Shown in pieces: positions 17,211 through 25,970 of a stretch of 64,000 nt of DNA. Under the pieces are notes generated by a model. It made no database searches. It was not told the DNA's origin and saw only the letters and a program-made list of their open reading frames with translations. The stretch's first letter is position 1. The number at the start of each line of letters is the position of its first letter. The stretch is from Blautia sp. (GTDB lineage: Bacteria; Bacillota; Clostridia; Lachnospirales; Lachnospiraceae): the NCBI GenBank assembly GCA_017475035.1, contig JAFVGK010000180.1, positions 21,463-85,462 of the forward strand. The letters are read 5' to 3'. The translations under genes and the position numbers were made by a program.

Positions 17211-17897
17211 TTATCTGCGAGGCAGGGATTTTCCTCCCTCGGCGTATGCAAGCTGTCCGACTTTGACTTCCTGCGGTGTATAGAAAATCACATATCCAAG
17301 CATAGCCATAGCTGATCCGAGAGCGACATCGATTACGGAATGCTGCTTTAAGAACATCGTCGCTAAAATGATGGTAATGCACAAAACCAGAGAACTGACG
17401 GATATAACCGGGTATTTTTTCAACTGCATGCTGTGGGCTATCGCCATATGACAGGCCAGAGAATTAAATACATGGATGCTCGGAAGGACGTTCGTCGGAG
17501 TATCGGTGGCGTAGAGCCATCTGACGATGGGAGTGAAAACGCTTGTGTCATCGAGAACGAGAGGTCTTAACTCCTGCATATTCGGGTATACATAGGATAC
17601 CACAAGAAAAATGCTCATGCCGATCATCAGATTTGAAATCAGACGATAATATTCACCCTTGGTTTCCGCAAAAAGAATAAACAACACGGTAACCAGAATA
17701 TATGGGAACCACAGCATATACGGGATGATAAATGCCCCACAGAATGGGATCATGTCATCCAGCGGCATATGAACAACATGATATTCATAAACCTGCCGGG
17801 ACTCCAGCATACTGAAAAGGATACAGTATATGATCATATAAAGCAGAATAATACCGCCACGACGATAATGCAGGCAGAAGGAACCAACCTTTCGCAT
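17211..17897 (-). CDS. PAP2-superfamily membrane phosphatase
   Basis: A 228-residue integral membrane protein with about six hydrophobic segments. The PAP2 motifs are LPSIHVF (PSxH, catalytic His) and KQHSVIDVALG (HxxxD). It probably dephosphorylates a lipid phosphate such as undecaprenyl pyrophosphate or phosphatidate on the outer face, or acts as a phosphotransferase of the inositol-phosphoceramide-synthase-like branch. AAGGAG lies 8 nt before the ATG. It converges with the glycosyltransferase gene. Confidence 0.85.
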   Translation of the reverse strand: MRKVGSFCLHYRRGGIILLYMIIYCILFSMLESRQVYEYHVVHMPLDDMIPFCGAFIIPYMLWFPYILVTVLFILFAETKGEYYRLISNLMIGMSIFLVVSYVYPNMQELRPLVLDDTSVFTPIVRWLYATDTPTNVLPSIHVFNSLACHMAIAHSMQLKKYPVISVSSLVLCITIILATMFLKQHSVIDVALGSAMAMLGYVIFYTPQEVKVGQLAYAEGGKSLPRR

Positions 17898-18145
17898 AAT
17901 GAAAACTCCTTAAACTCCTTTCATAGATTGTAAACATAGCATATAACGCAGCAAAACAGATGGAATAAATGTTTTGTCACGAATACATAATATATTCTTA
18001 ATGTTTAACGGATATTATATCACAGGTTTCCTTCTTTGGAAAGAGGGAAAAGCGAAAGAAAAATGGGAGAAACAAGAATGCTTTTTAGCATTTTGCCCAG
18101 AGGAATTTGCGTAAAATATAGAAGGCCTGATTAAATTTCTGTCTT

Positions 18146-18187
18146 AACCTTTCACTGCCCCGGCCATAGCTCCTTCAATAATATGAT
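18146..18187 (-). pseudogene. Relic of a CUT1 sugar ABC permease C-terminus
   Basis: Read on the minus strand this gives IIEGAMAGAVKG and a stop. That is the typical C-terminal end of MalG-type permeases, which finish in a segment like IIEGxxxGAVKG. Upstream the frame is lost at once. It probably marks a deletion that removed an ABC operon. The match is only 12-13 residues, so chance is possible. Confidence 0.45.
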
Positions 18188-18251
18188 ACAGAGGATACAG
18201 ATCAGGATTCCTTTAAGCAGTGAAGCTCTAAAAAAATATTTGAAAGACCAC

Positions 18252-18280
18252 TTGACACGCATACTGCTTTATGGTATTGT
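18252..18280 (+). promoter_or_regulatory. Promoter of the infC-rpmI-rplT operon
   Basis: TTGACA (18252-18257) and TATTGT (18275-18280) with a 17-bp spacer. The distance to infC implies a leader of about 300 nt. Confidence 0.8.
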
Positions 18281-18383
18281 AGCACAGGTAAAGAAAGCAG
18301 AGTTCCGCTCTCACCATAGCACTCCGTGTGACTATGGTTTATACTATGTCAACTCCCTTTTTAATGGGGGTCTCTATGTATGT

Positions 18384-18411
18384 GTGCGGGCTTTGTCTGC
18401 ACTATTTTTTT
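18384..18411 (+). terminator. Attenuator in the infC leader
   Basis: The stem gtgcggg/gtctgcac (7 bp with G.U pairs) is followed by tatttttttg. A preceding hairpin ccatag-N12-ctatgg lies at about 18318-18341, and actccc/gggggt at about 18352-18371. In other Firmicutes this operon is regulated in its leader by L20 binding and premature termination; the same logic is inferred here. Confidence 0.6.
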
Positions 18412-18589
18412 GCCGTTTCACAGATTTTCCATGATGCCATGGACGGATGGGTCGGGGATTGGGTGCACCAGGGAGAGGCATCCAAGCAGTTTCACCAGGC
18501 GGTGGCAGGTTGATCATCATCGATACGCATCCGAGCCGGCCGGGACAGTCCGGCGGCTGCCACAGATTCAGGTATGGAGGTAAAAGACA

Positions 18590-19096
18590 ATTAGCAATTT
18601 AATGATTAATGAGCAGATTAGGGACAGGGAAGTGCGCCTGGTTGGCTCAGACGGAGCGCAGCTCGGTATCGTTTCTTCCAGAGAGGCATTGCAGAAGGCA
18701 CAGGAAGCCGGATTGGATCTGGTGAAGATTGCACCTCAGGCAAAGCCGCCCGTGTGTAAGATTATTGATTATGGCAAATACCGTTATGAGCTTGCGAGAA
18801 AAGAAAAAGAGGCCAAAAAGAAGCAGCGGACGATAGAGATTAAAGAAGTCCGTCTGTCGCCAAACATCGATACCAATGACCTGATGACAAAAGCAAGCGC
18901 GGCGAGGAAGTTTCTGACAAAAGGCGACCGCGTGAAGGTGACCTTGCGCTTCCGCGGCAGAGAGATGGCACATATGGCCAGCAGCAAGCATGTCCTGGAT
19001 GATTTTGCCCAGCAGCTTTCGGATATTGCCGTCGTAGAGAAGCCGCCCAAGGTAGAGGGCAGGAGCATGACCATGTTCTTGTCTGAGAAACGGTGA
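18590..19096 (+). CDS. infC: Translation initiation factor IF-3, probable AUU start
   Basis: A 168-residue factor that binds the 30S subunit and checks start-codon pairing. The ATG at 18602 (MINEQIRDREVRLVG) lies 21 nt after the GGAGG at 18576-18580, which is too far. An in-frame ATT at 18590 (encoding ISNLMINEQ) is 9 nt after it. AUU starts on infC are known in other bacteria and let IF-3 repress its own synthesis, so I take ATT as the start. The N-domain, linker rich in Lys/Glu (YELARKEKEAKKKQR) and C-domain with RFRGREMAH are complete. Confidence 0.92.
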   Translation: MSNLMINEQIRDREVRLVGSDGAQLGIVSSREALQKAQEAGLDLVKIAPQAKPPVCKIIDYGKYRYELARKEKEAKKKQRTIEIKEVRLSPNIDTNDLMTKASAARKFLTKGDRVKVTLRFRGREMAHMASSKHVLDDFAQQLSDIAVVEKPPKVEGRSMTMFLSEKR

Positions 19097-19125
19097 GAAA
19101 CACGTAGATAAAGGAGGAATACACT

Positions 19126-19323
19126 ATGCCTAAGATGAAGACCTGCAGATCAGCAGCGAAGCGTTTCAAAGTTACCGGTTCCGGTAAGCTGGTTCGCAAT
19201 AAAGCGTACAAGAGCCATATCCTGACCAAGAAATCTCAGAAGAGAAAGAGAAACCTGAGAAAAGATACGGTCGTCGATCAGACAAACGTAAAGAACATGA
19301 AGAAGGCTATGCCTTATCTTTGA
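19126..19323 (+). CDS. rpmI: 50S ribosomal protein L35
   Basis: A 65-residue basic protein beginning [18 protein letters not shown] and ending MKKAMPYL, full length for the family. AAGGAGG precedes the ATG. It lies between infC and rplT in the conserved order. Confidence 0.97.
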   Translation: MPKMKTCRSAAKRFKVTGSGKLVRNKAYKSHILTKKSQKRKRNLRKDTVVDQTNVKNMKKAMPYL

Positions 19324-19358
19324 TGAATAAGATCGACGATATACAGGAGGGATAAAAA

Positions 19359-19715
19359 ATGGCAAGAATTAAAGGCGGTTTGAACGCAAAGAAAAAACAC
19401 AATCGTGTATTGAAGCTCGCAAAGGGCTATAGAGGAGCAAGGTCAAAGCAGTACAGGATCGCGAAGCAGTCCGTTATGCGCGCACTCGCATCATCCTACG
19501 CAGGCAGAAAGCAGAGAAAGCGTGACTTCCGTAAGCTGTGGATTACCCGTATCAATGCGGCGGCAAGGATCAATGGCATTTCCTACAGCAAGCTGATGTA
19601 TGGCCTGAAGGTTTCCGGTATCGAGATCAACCGCAAGATGCTCGCTGACATGGCTGTCAACGATGCAGAGGGCTTCGCAGCTCTGGCTGAGATCGCAAAG
19701 AAGGCAGTTGCATAA
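19359..19715 (+). CDS. rplT: 50S ribosomal protein L20
   Basis: A 118-residue early-assembly 23S rRNA binding protein, [19 protein letters not shown] to the C-terminus, full length. In other Firmicutes it represses its own operon by binding the infC leader. AGGAGG precedes the ATG. Confidence 0.97.
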   Translation: MARIKGGLNAKKKHNRVLKLAKGYRGARSKQYRIAKQSVMRALASSYAGRKQRKRDFRKLWITRINAAARINGISYSKLMYGLKVSGIEINRKMLADMAVNDAEGFAALAEIAKKAVA

Positions 19716-19756
19716 ATATTTGCAGAAGGCCAAGGCGAGTATTGAGAGAATGATAA

Positions 19757-19799
19757 AAAAAGCAGCAGGTGTAAAAGAGACACCGGCTGCTTTTTTTAT
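19757..19799 (+). terminator. Terminator of the infC-rpmI-rplT operon
   Basis: Stem agcagcaggtgt/acaccggctgct (one mismatch) with a loop of about 7 nt and a following ttttttt. Confidence 0.92.
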
Positions 19800-20024
19800 G
19801 GCTGAGGCGGAGTTGTTTGCTTATTGTCGCGAAGCAACAGCGAGAGGAAAATGGTAAGGATGAGAAGTAACAAAAGATGACCATACAAAGTCGCTCTTGA
19901 TAAAGAATCCGGTGAACGGTATACTTAAACTATCTTCTTTCGTATAGGTTTTTTCGCTCTGCACTCTGACAGAATACAAAAGCGGAGCGGACAAATTTAA
20001 AGACAAAAGCACATGGAGATAAAA

Positions 20025-20365
20025 ATGCGGACAGTAGGACTGGGAATTCAGGAATTCGAAAAAATACGAAAAAACAATCAATTTATTTAGATAAGACAGA
20101 TTTTATTCGGGAATGGTATCAAAAGAATGATGATATAACCTTGATTACAAGGCCGAGAAGATTTGGAAAAACCTTGACAATTGATATGCTCTATTGTTTT
20201 TTCTCTCCCCTTTTTGCAGGAAGGTCAGATCTTTTCAAAACGAAACATCCCTTTGCTTACATCCTGGAATTTAAAGTGTTCAGTGTAAAAGATCATGATC
20301 ATAATCTTGAGGATACCGCGATCCGGGCAAGAAAACAAATAGACGATGGCTACAAAAAACCTTGA
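20025..20365 (+). pseudogene. Decayed AAA-ATPase-like / PD-(D/E)XK nuclease gene
   Basis: ATG at 20025 starts MRTVGLGIQEFEKIRKNNQFI and meets TAG at once. The family continues two bases out of frame as LDKTDFIREWYQKNDDITL then RPRRFGKTLTIDML (Walker A), so a small deletion caused a frameshift. After SPLFAGRSDLF the frame jumps to the C-terminal nuclease segment YILEFKVFSVK and ARKQIDDGYKKP. About 400 middle residues of the usual AAA-ATPase_like plus PDDEXK_9 protein are missing. Intact relatives have 500-600 residues. At least two lesions make it a clear pseudogene. Confidence 0.85.
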
Positions 20366-20390
20366 AAACCCATCCTTTAGATGTTATACT
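20362..20390 (+). promoter_or_regulatory. Promoter of the liv operon
   Basis: TTGAAA (20362-20367) and TATACT (20385-20390) with a 17-bp spacer. It overlaps the last codons of the pseudogene. Confidence 0.78.
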
Positions 20391-20407
20391 TACGTTCGTA
20401 TTATCAG

Positions 20408-20501
20408 GCAGAGTATACAAAAATGCCCAGGCCGGCTGACTCGCTTTTGAGCAGCAGGCTTTCTTTTGCGGATATTTCTGCCATCATTTTTGTAAGGAGG
20501 G
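20408..20501 (+). promoter_or_regulatory. Structured livJ leader with pseudoknot-type complementarity
   Basis: Two pairings interlock: GGCAGA (20408-20413) with TCTGCC (20478-20483), and TACAAAAATG (20417-20426) with CATTTTTGTA (20486-20495), a perfect 10 bp. The second ends directly at the AAGGAGG ribosome site. Between them is a hairpin gcc-gctg-ctc / gag-cagc-ggc (20432-20460). The pairings could form a pseudoknot or exclude each other. I do not recognise it as a named riboswitch. Confidence 0.5.
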
Positions 20502-20507
20502 AAAACG

Positions 20508-21656
20508 ATGAAAAACTTCAAAAAGGTACTTAGCCTTACCGCAGCTGTAGCTCTGGCTGCCTCTGCACTTCTTCCTGTCACGGCATTTGCCGATGATACC
20601 TTTAAGATCGGTATGATCGGACCGCTGACCGGCGGGGCTGCTATTTACGGCAGCGCTGTAGCCAATGCGGCAAAGATCGCTGTTGATGAGGTAAATGAAG
20701 CAGGTGGTATCGCGGGCTTCACCGTAGAGTACAATCCACAGGATGATGAGCATGACGCGGAAAAGTCTGTAAATGCATACAACACCCTGAAGGACTGGGG
20801 CATGCAGCTCCTGCTCGGCACGGTTACATCTGCTCCGTGTATCGCGGTTGAGGCTGAGGCAGCCAGTGACAATATGTTCCTTCTGACACCGTCAGGCACG
20901 GCAGTAGACTGCATCACCGCTGGCGACAACGCTTTCCGTGTATGCTTCTCCGACCCGGCACAGGGTACTGAGGCGGCCCGTTATATTGGCGAGCATGGTC
21001 TTGCAGAGACCGTCGGCGTTCTCTATGACAGCTCCGATGTCTATTCTTCCGGTATCTATGCTACCTTCCGCGCAGAGGCAGAAGGACAGCCGTTCGAGAT
21101 CGTTGCTGAGACATCCTTTACGGCTGATTCCAAGACTGATTTCTCCGCACAGCTTCAGACTCTTAAAGATTCCGGCTGCCAGCTTGTGTTCATCCCGTTC
21201 TATTATAACGAGGCGACCATCGTTCTGAAGCAGGCACATGATATGGGCTTTGAAGCCGCATGGTTTGGCGTAGACGGCATGGACGGCATCCTTTCTGTAG
21301 AAGGCTTCGATACCTCCCTGGCAGAGAATCTGATGCTTCTTACCCCGTTCTCCGCGACTGCTGAGGATGAGCTGACCCAGAACTTTGTTGCGAAATACGT
21401 AGAGCTTTACGGTGATATCCCGAACCAGTTTGCGGCAGACGCTTATGACGGGATCTATATCATGAAGCAGGCTGCTGAGCAGGCAGGCGTGACCCCGGAT
21501 ATGGATCCGAGCGAGATCTGCGACGCTATGAAGACTGCCATGACCGAGATTACCTTTACAGGCATCACCGGCGAAATTACCTGGACAGCTGAAGGTGAGC
21601 CCACCAAGGATCCGATCGCTGTCATCATCAAAGACGGCGTTTATGAGTTTATGTAA
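20508..21656 (+). CDS. livJ: Branched-chain amino acid ABC transporter, substrate-binding protein
   Basis: A 382-residue type I periplasmic-fold binding protein. The signal peptide (FKKVLSLTAAVALAASALL, then TAFA-DD) has no lipobox Cys, although binding proteins in Gram-positives are usually lipoproteins. The mature protein begins FKIGMIGPLTGGAAIYG, the typical Peripla_BP_6 opening. It would capture Leu/Ile/Val or related compounds for LivHMGF. It is 149 bp before livH, with a hairpin between. AAGGAGG lies before the ATG. Confidence 0.92.
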   Translation: MKNFKKVLSLTAAVALAASALLPVTAFADDTFKIGMIGPLTGGAAIYGSAVANAAKIAVDEVNEAGGIAGFTVEYNPQDDEHDAEKSVNAYNTLKDWGMQLLLGTVTSAPCIAVEAEAASDNMFLLTPSGTAVDCITAGDNAFRVCFSDPAQGTEAARYIGEHGLAETVGVLYDSSDVYSSGIYATFRAEAEGQPFEIVAETSFTADSKTDFSAQLQTLKDSGCQLVFIPFYYNEATIVLKQAHDMGFEAAWFGVDGMDGILSVEGFDTSLAENLMLLTPFSATAEDELTQNFVAKYVELYGDIPNQFAADAYDGIYIMKQAAEQAGVTPDMDPSEICDAMKTAMTEITFTGITGEITWTAEGEPTKDPIAVIIKDGVYEFM

Positions 21657-21757
21657 TTAATTGCAGAAACTTATAGATTAAAAATAATGGTTCAATAAAG
21701 AGCTGATTTCTGATATCCATAAAGATATCGTTCAGCCTGCATACAAAAAACAATGTG

Positions 21758-21782
21758 GCGGGGGCATGTTCCATGCCTCCGC
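21758..21782 (+). other. Intercistronic hairpin between livJ and livH
   Basis: A perfect 11-bp stem (21758-21768 with 21772-21782, one G.U pair) with a 3-nt loop and no T-run. Such hairpins often stabilise the upstream mRNA and raise the ratio of binding protein to permease. Confidence 0.65.
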
Positions 21783-21805
21783 TTCAATGGATAATGAGGT
21801 GACTT

Positions 21806-22690
21806 ATGAGTTTTTTATCCTATCTGATTAATGGCATCAGTCTCGGTAGCGTATATGCCATAATCGCATTGGGGTACACGATGGTCTACGGCATCGCAAA
21901 GATGCTGAATTTTGCCCATGGAGATGTCATCATGGTCGGAGGTTACGTCGCGTTTACCTGTTCGATGACGAAAGGATTAGGGCCGCTGCCTTCGATTCTC
22001 ATAGCGATTGTGGTATGCACGGTGCTGGGAGTTGTGATTGAGACGATCGCCTACCGCCCTTTGCTGGAAGCGGCGTCTCCTTTGGCAGTGCTGATTACGG
22101 CGATAGGCGTGAGTTACTTCCTGCAAAATATTATTCTTCTGATTTTCGGCTCAAATCCAAAGAGCTTTCAGTCCCTCGTTCCGGTTCCTTCTCTTCGTCT
22201 GGCAGACGGTGCGCTTTATATCAGCGGGGAAGCCATTACTACAATCGTGACCTGTATTATCATCATGATTGCCCTGACGACGTTTATCAGCCGTTCCAAG
22301 ATGGGTCAGGCGATGCTGGCAGTTTCTGAGGATAAAGGCGCAGCACAGCTGATGGGTATTAACGTCAACGGAACGATTGCCCTTACCTTTGCCATTGGTT
22401 CGGGACTGGCTGCAATTGCGGGAGTGCTCCTTTGCTCGTCTTATCCTTCCCTGTCGCCCTATACCGGGGCGATGCCTGGGATCAAAGCGTTCGTCGCGGC
22501 AGTTTTTGGCGGCATCGGATCGATTCCGGGAGCTTTTCTGGGCGGCATCATGTTAGGTGTGATTGAAATTCTGGCAAAAGGCTATATTTCCACCCAGCTG
22601 TCGGATGCAATCGTGTTCGGCGTGTTGATCAGTGTATTGCTTGCAAGGCCTGCAGGTCTTCTGGGCAAAAAAATACAAGAGAAAGTGTAA
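21806..22690 (+). CDS. livH: Branched-chain amino acid ABC transporter permease LivH
   Basis: A 294-residue membrane protein with about eight helices. It opens LINGISLGSVYAIIALGYTMVYGI and has the LNFAHGDVIMVGG motif and the late GIKAFVAAVFGGIGSIPGA segment of LivH. It forms the membrane channel with LivM. Gene order livJ-H-M-G-F is the standard one. Confidence 0.95.
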   Translation: MSFLSYLINGISLGSVYAIIALGYTMVYGIAKMLNFAHGDVIMVGGYVAFTCSMTKGLGPLPSILIAIVVCTVLGVVIETIAYRPLLEAASPLAVLITAIGVSYFLQNIILLIFGSNPKSFQSLVPVPSLRLADGALYISGEAITTIVTCIIIMIALTTFISRSKMGQAMLAVSEDKGAAQLMGINVNGTIALTFAIGSGLAAIAGVLLCSSYPSLSPYTGAMPGIKAFVAAVFGGIGSIPGAFLGGIMLGVIEILAKGYISTQLSDAIVFGVLISVLLARPAGLLGKKIQEKV

Positions 22691-22699
22691 GGTGGCGAG

Positions 22700-23749
22700 A
22701 TGAAAACAAAGAAAAGAAGAAATGCTCTCATCACCTATGGCATCATCATAGCTGCTTTTCTGGTCGTACAGTCCATGTTAAATTCAGGCAGGCTGTCCAG
22801 TTTAATGAAAGGCTTGCTGGTACCGATCTGTGTTTATGTTGTCCTGGCTGTATCCTTAAATCTTGTTGTAGGTATTTCAGGTGAATTAAGCCTTGGTCAT
22901 GCCGGTTTTATGTGTGTCGGAGCTTTTTCCGGAGCTTTTTTCTCTAAATGCATGCAGGAAAGCCTGACCATAGCTCCGCTCCGGTTTGCCCTGGCCATAG
23001 TGATAGGCGCACTCGTGGCTGCTCTGTTTGGCCTTCTGATCGGAATTCCTGTTCTGAGACTGAAGGGAGATTACCTGGCTATTGTGACGCTGGCGTTTGG
23101 TGAGATAATCAAGAATGTCATGAATATCTTTTACATCGGCAGGGATTCTGCCGGTTTTCACATGTCTGTGAAGGATCAGTTTTCCCTGGGTATGGAGCCG
23201 ACAGGAAAGGTAATCGTATCCGGCCCCATGGGCATAACAGGCACGCCCAAGGATGCCAGCTTTGCAGCGGGAGTGATCCTGATACTGGTAGTGCTTTTTA
23301 TTGTGCAGAATCTGATTGATTCGCGCAGCGGTCGCGCGATCATGGCGATCAGGGATAACCGTATCGCTGCCGAATCCGTCGGTTTAAACGTAACAAGCTT
23401 CAAGCTGATGGCGTTTACTCTTTCCGCAGCCATGGCGGGAGCTGCCGGTACTCTTTATGCCCATAACCTTGCCACGCTGCAGGCAAAGAAATTTGATTAT
23501 AATACTTCCATTCTTGCCCTGGTTTTTGTGGTACTGGGCGGCATCGGAAATATCCGTGGCTCTGTGATCGCGGCTGTGGTTCTTTATGCGCTTCCGGAGA
23601 TGCTGCGTGGGACGGATAAATATCGTATGCTGATTTATTCCGTTGTTCTGATTGTCATGATGCTCTTTAACTGGTCGCCGAAGTTCCTGGAGTGGAGAGA
23701 GCGTCACTTTGGCAGATTTTTCCGCCGGAAAACAAAAGGGGGTGAATGA
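22700..23749 (+). CDS. livM: Branched-chain amino acid ABC transporter permease LivM
   Basis: A 349-residue membrane protein, the second permease subunit. It has SLNLVVGISGELSLGHAGFM, RLKGDYLAIVTLAFGEII and the SAAMAGAAGTLYAH region typical of LivM. It starts 9 bp after livH and its stop overlaps the livG start as ATGA. Confidence 0.95.
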   Translation: MKTKKRRNALITYGIIIAAFLVVQSMLNSGRLSSLMKGLLVPICVYVVLAVSLNLVVGISGELSLGHAGFMCVGAFSGAFFSKCMQESLTIAPLRFALAIVIGALVAALFGLLIGIPVLRLKGDYLAIVTLAFGEIIKNVMNIFYIGRDSAGFHMSVKDQFSLGMEPTGKVIVSGPMGITGTPKDASFAAGVILILVVLFIVQNLIDSRSGRAIMAIRDNRIAAESVGLNVTSFKLMAFTLSAAMAGAAGTLYAHNLATLQAKKFDYNTSILALVFVVLGGIGNIRGSVIAAVVLYALPEMLRGTDKYRMLIYSVVLIVMMLFNWSPKFLEWRERHFGRFFRRKTKGGE

Positions 23750-24516
23750 CGGTTATGGGAACGATGCTTGAAGTCAACCACCTGAGTATCTCATTCGGCG
23801 GCCTTGCGGCTGTGGATGATTTTAATGTGTCCATAGAAAAAGGCGAGCTTTACGGTCTCATCGGACCGAACGGAGCCGGAAAAACCACCGTTTTTAACCT
23901 TCTGACCGGCGTATATAAGCCGAATGAAGGGAAGATTTTTCTCGACGGAAAGGACATTACCGGAAGACGGACGATTGATATCAACAAAGCAGGAATTGCC
24001 CGTACGTTCCAGAATATCCGCCTGTTCCATCAGCTTCCCGTTATCGATAATGTTAAGGTCGGTCTTCACAATCGTCATGCTTATTCTACCCTGTCGGGAA
24101 TTCTCCGGCTTCCGTCCTATTGGACGAAGGAGAAGGAAATGGACGAAGAGGCCATGAGGCTTCTTTCCGTTTTCGGTCTGGATCAGAATGCGTTTACCCT
24201 GGCCTCAAATCTGCCTTACGGGCAGCAGAGAAAGCTGGAAATCGCGAGAGCATTGGCTACAAAGCCGAAACTCCTTTTACTGGATGAACCGGCAGCAGGC
24301 ATGAACCCCAATGAAACTGCGGAGCTCATGGAGACGATTCGGTTCGTATTATCAGAATTTGATATCACGGTTCTTCTGATCGAGCACGATATGAAACTGG
24401 TTTCCGGTATCTGTGAAAGGCTGACGGTGCTGAATTTCGGACGCATCCTCGCACAAGGGGAAACTGCCGAGGTACTGCATGATCCGGAAGTGATCAAGGC
24501 ATACCTGGGAGAGTAA
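23746..24516 (+). CDS. livG: Branched-chain amino acid ABC transporter ATPase LivG
   Basis: A 256-residue ABC ATPase. Walker A is GPNGAGKTT, the signature is the LivG form LPYGQQRKLEIARAL, and Walker B is LLLLDEPAAGMNP, with the switch His in LLIEHDMKL. ATG 23746 overlaps the livM stop; ATG 23755 (MGTMLEV) is 9-12 nt from the GGGGGTGA site and is an equally plausible start. Confidence 0.94.
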   Translation: MTVMGTMLEVNHLSISFGGLAAVDDFNVSIEKGELYGLIGPNGAGKTTVFNLLTGVYKPNEGKIFLDGKDITGRRTIDINKAGIARTFQNIRLFHQLPVIDNVKVGLHNRHAYSTLSGILRLPSYWTKEKEMDEEAMRLLSVFGLDQNAFTLASNLPYGQQRKLEIARALATKPKLLLLDEPAAGMNPNETAELMETIRFVLSEFDITVLLIEHDMKLVSGICERLTVLNFGRILAQGETAEVLHDPEVIKAYLGE

Positions 24517-24534
24517 AGAGAGGGAGGCGAGGGA

Positions 24535-25245
24535 ATGGCGTTACTGGAAGTAAAAGATATTAAAGTCTACTATGGCGTTATCCAGGCACTGAAAGGGCTC
24601 TCCTTTTCCGTGGAGGAAGGGGAGGTTGTTGCCCTGATCGGTGCCAATGGCGCCGGCAAGACGACGACACTGCATACCGTCACGGGTCTGCTCAGGCCGA
24701 AGGAAGGGCAGATCCTTTATGACGGAGAAGACATCACTCACGTCGGAGCCCATAAGATTGTGGCGATGGGTATGGCTCATGTCCCGGAAGGCCGCAGAGT
24801 CTTTGCAAATATGACGGTTCTGCAGAATCTTCGCATGGGTGCCTTTACAAGATCCGATAAAGCCGAAATAGCCGACACTCTGAGAAAGGTTTTCCGGCGT
24901 TTCCCAAGACTTGAGGAAAGACAGAATCAGATTGCCGGCACGCTCTCCGGCGGGGAACAGCAGATGCTGGCTATGGGGCGGGCGCTGATGAGCAAACCAA
25001 AGATCATCCTGATGGATGAACCATCCATGGGACTTTCTCCGATTTTCGTAAATGAAATCTTTGACATCATCCGCAGTGTATCAGAAAGCGGCACTACAGT
25101 TCTTCTGGTGGAGCAGAACGCAAGGAAAGCACTTTCCATCGCAGACCGGGCATATGTACTTGAGACCGGCACGATTTCCATGACCGGCAAGGCAGATGAC
25201 CTGCTGCATGATGAGGCGGTTCAAAAGGCTTATCTGGGCGAGTAA
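24535..25245 (+). CDS. livF: Branched-chain amino acid ABC transporter ATPase LivF
   Basis: A 236-residue ABC ATPase, partner of LivG. It has Walker A GANGAGKTT, signature LSGGEQQMLAMGRAL, Walker B IILMDEPSMGLSP and the LivF-typical AHVPEGRRVFANMTV. GGGAGG precedes the ATG. Confidence 0.95.
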   Translation: MALLEVKDIKVYYGVIQALKGLSFSVEEGEVVALIGANGAGKTTTLHTVTGLLRPKEGQILYDGEDITHVGAHKIVAMGMAHVPEGRRVFANMTVLQNLRMGAFTRSDKAEIADTLRKVFRRFPRLEERQNQIAGTLSGGEQQMLAMGRALMSKPKIILMDEPSMGLSPIFVNEIFDIIRSVSESGTTVLLVEQNARKALSIADRAYVLETGTISMTGKADDLLHDEAVQKAYLGE

Positions 25246-25267
25246 GATTCAGAAAGGGGGCGTCAGC

Positions 25268-25897
25268 ATGACCTATAATTGCATTACAATTGCCAGGCAA
25301 TATGGCAGCGGCGGGAGGTCGATCGGTGAAATACTCTCAAAGAGGCTGGGCATTGGCTATTATGACAAGGACATCATTCGCATGGCCTCAGAGGACAGCG
25401 GTATTAACGAAGCCCTCTTTGGCCGGGTGGACGAACATACCGGAACAAAACCGGGTTTTTTTTCACGGTCAGGCAGTTATGGCTCAGGAGCGCTGATTCC
25501 GCCGCCGAGCAGGGATTTTATCTCGGATGACAATCTGTTCAATTATCAGGCAAGAGTCATCCGCCATCTGGCTGAGACCGAATCCTGTGTCATTATCGGC
25601 AGATGCGCCAACTTTCTTCTGAAAGACTATCCGAATGTCCTGCGGGTCTTTATCCATGCAGACTGGGCTGTCCGCATGGAATGGGCATCCAAAAAGCTGT
25701 CCATGAGCGAAAAAGAACTGGAAAGGTTTTTGCGGAAAGACGATAAGAGAAAAGAAGATTTTTGCCGCCATTATACCGGTCATGAATGGACAGACGTGAC
25801 ACAATATGACCTTTGTCTCGACACAGGGCGGCTTGGATATGACCGGTGCGTAGAGGAAATCATGAAATTATCCGGGATGAAACCAGTTTCAGAATAA
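25268..25897 (+). CDS. Cytidylate-kinase-like family protein
   Basis: A 209-residue P-loop protein of the Cytidylate_kin2 type. The N-terminal ITIARQYGSGGRSIGEILSKRLGI is the nucleotide-binding loop; YYDKDII and VIIGRCANFLL follow. The frame is open from 25196, but AAAGGGGG lies before the ATG at 25268. The family resembles Cmk but its substrate is unknown. It starts 22 bp after livF and is probably the last gene of the operon. Confidence 0.82.
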   Translation: MTYNCITIARQYGSGGRSIGEILSKRLGIGYYDKDIIRMASEDSGINEALFGRVDEHTGTKPGFFSRSGSYGSGALIPPPSRDFISDDNLFNYQARVIRHLAETESCVIIGRCANFLLKDYPNVLRVFIHADWAVRMEWASKKLSMSEKELERFLRKDDKRKEDFCRHYTGHEWTDVTQYDLCLDTGRLGYDRCVEEIMKLSGMKPVSE

Positions 25898-25970
25898 GTA
25901 TTCTCTTTACATAGGCGCCGTTCACCGGCAGATGTAATACACTACGCATACTACGCTGCATCGGCGATAA

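Larger units (their letters stand above)
17898..18589. other. Gene-free stretch of 692 bp with a permease relic and the infC leader
   Basis: From left: about 230 bp of A+T-rich DNA upstream of the PAP2 gene, a short decayed permease end (18146-18187), the infC promoter (18252-18280), and a 310-nt leader with hairpins. I see no other coding potential. Confidence 0.7.
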
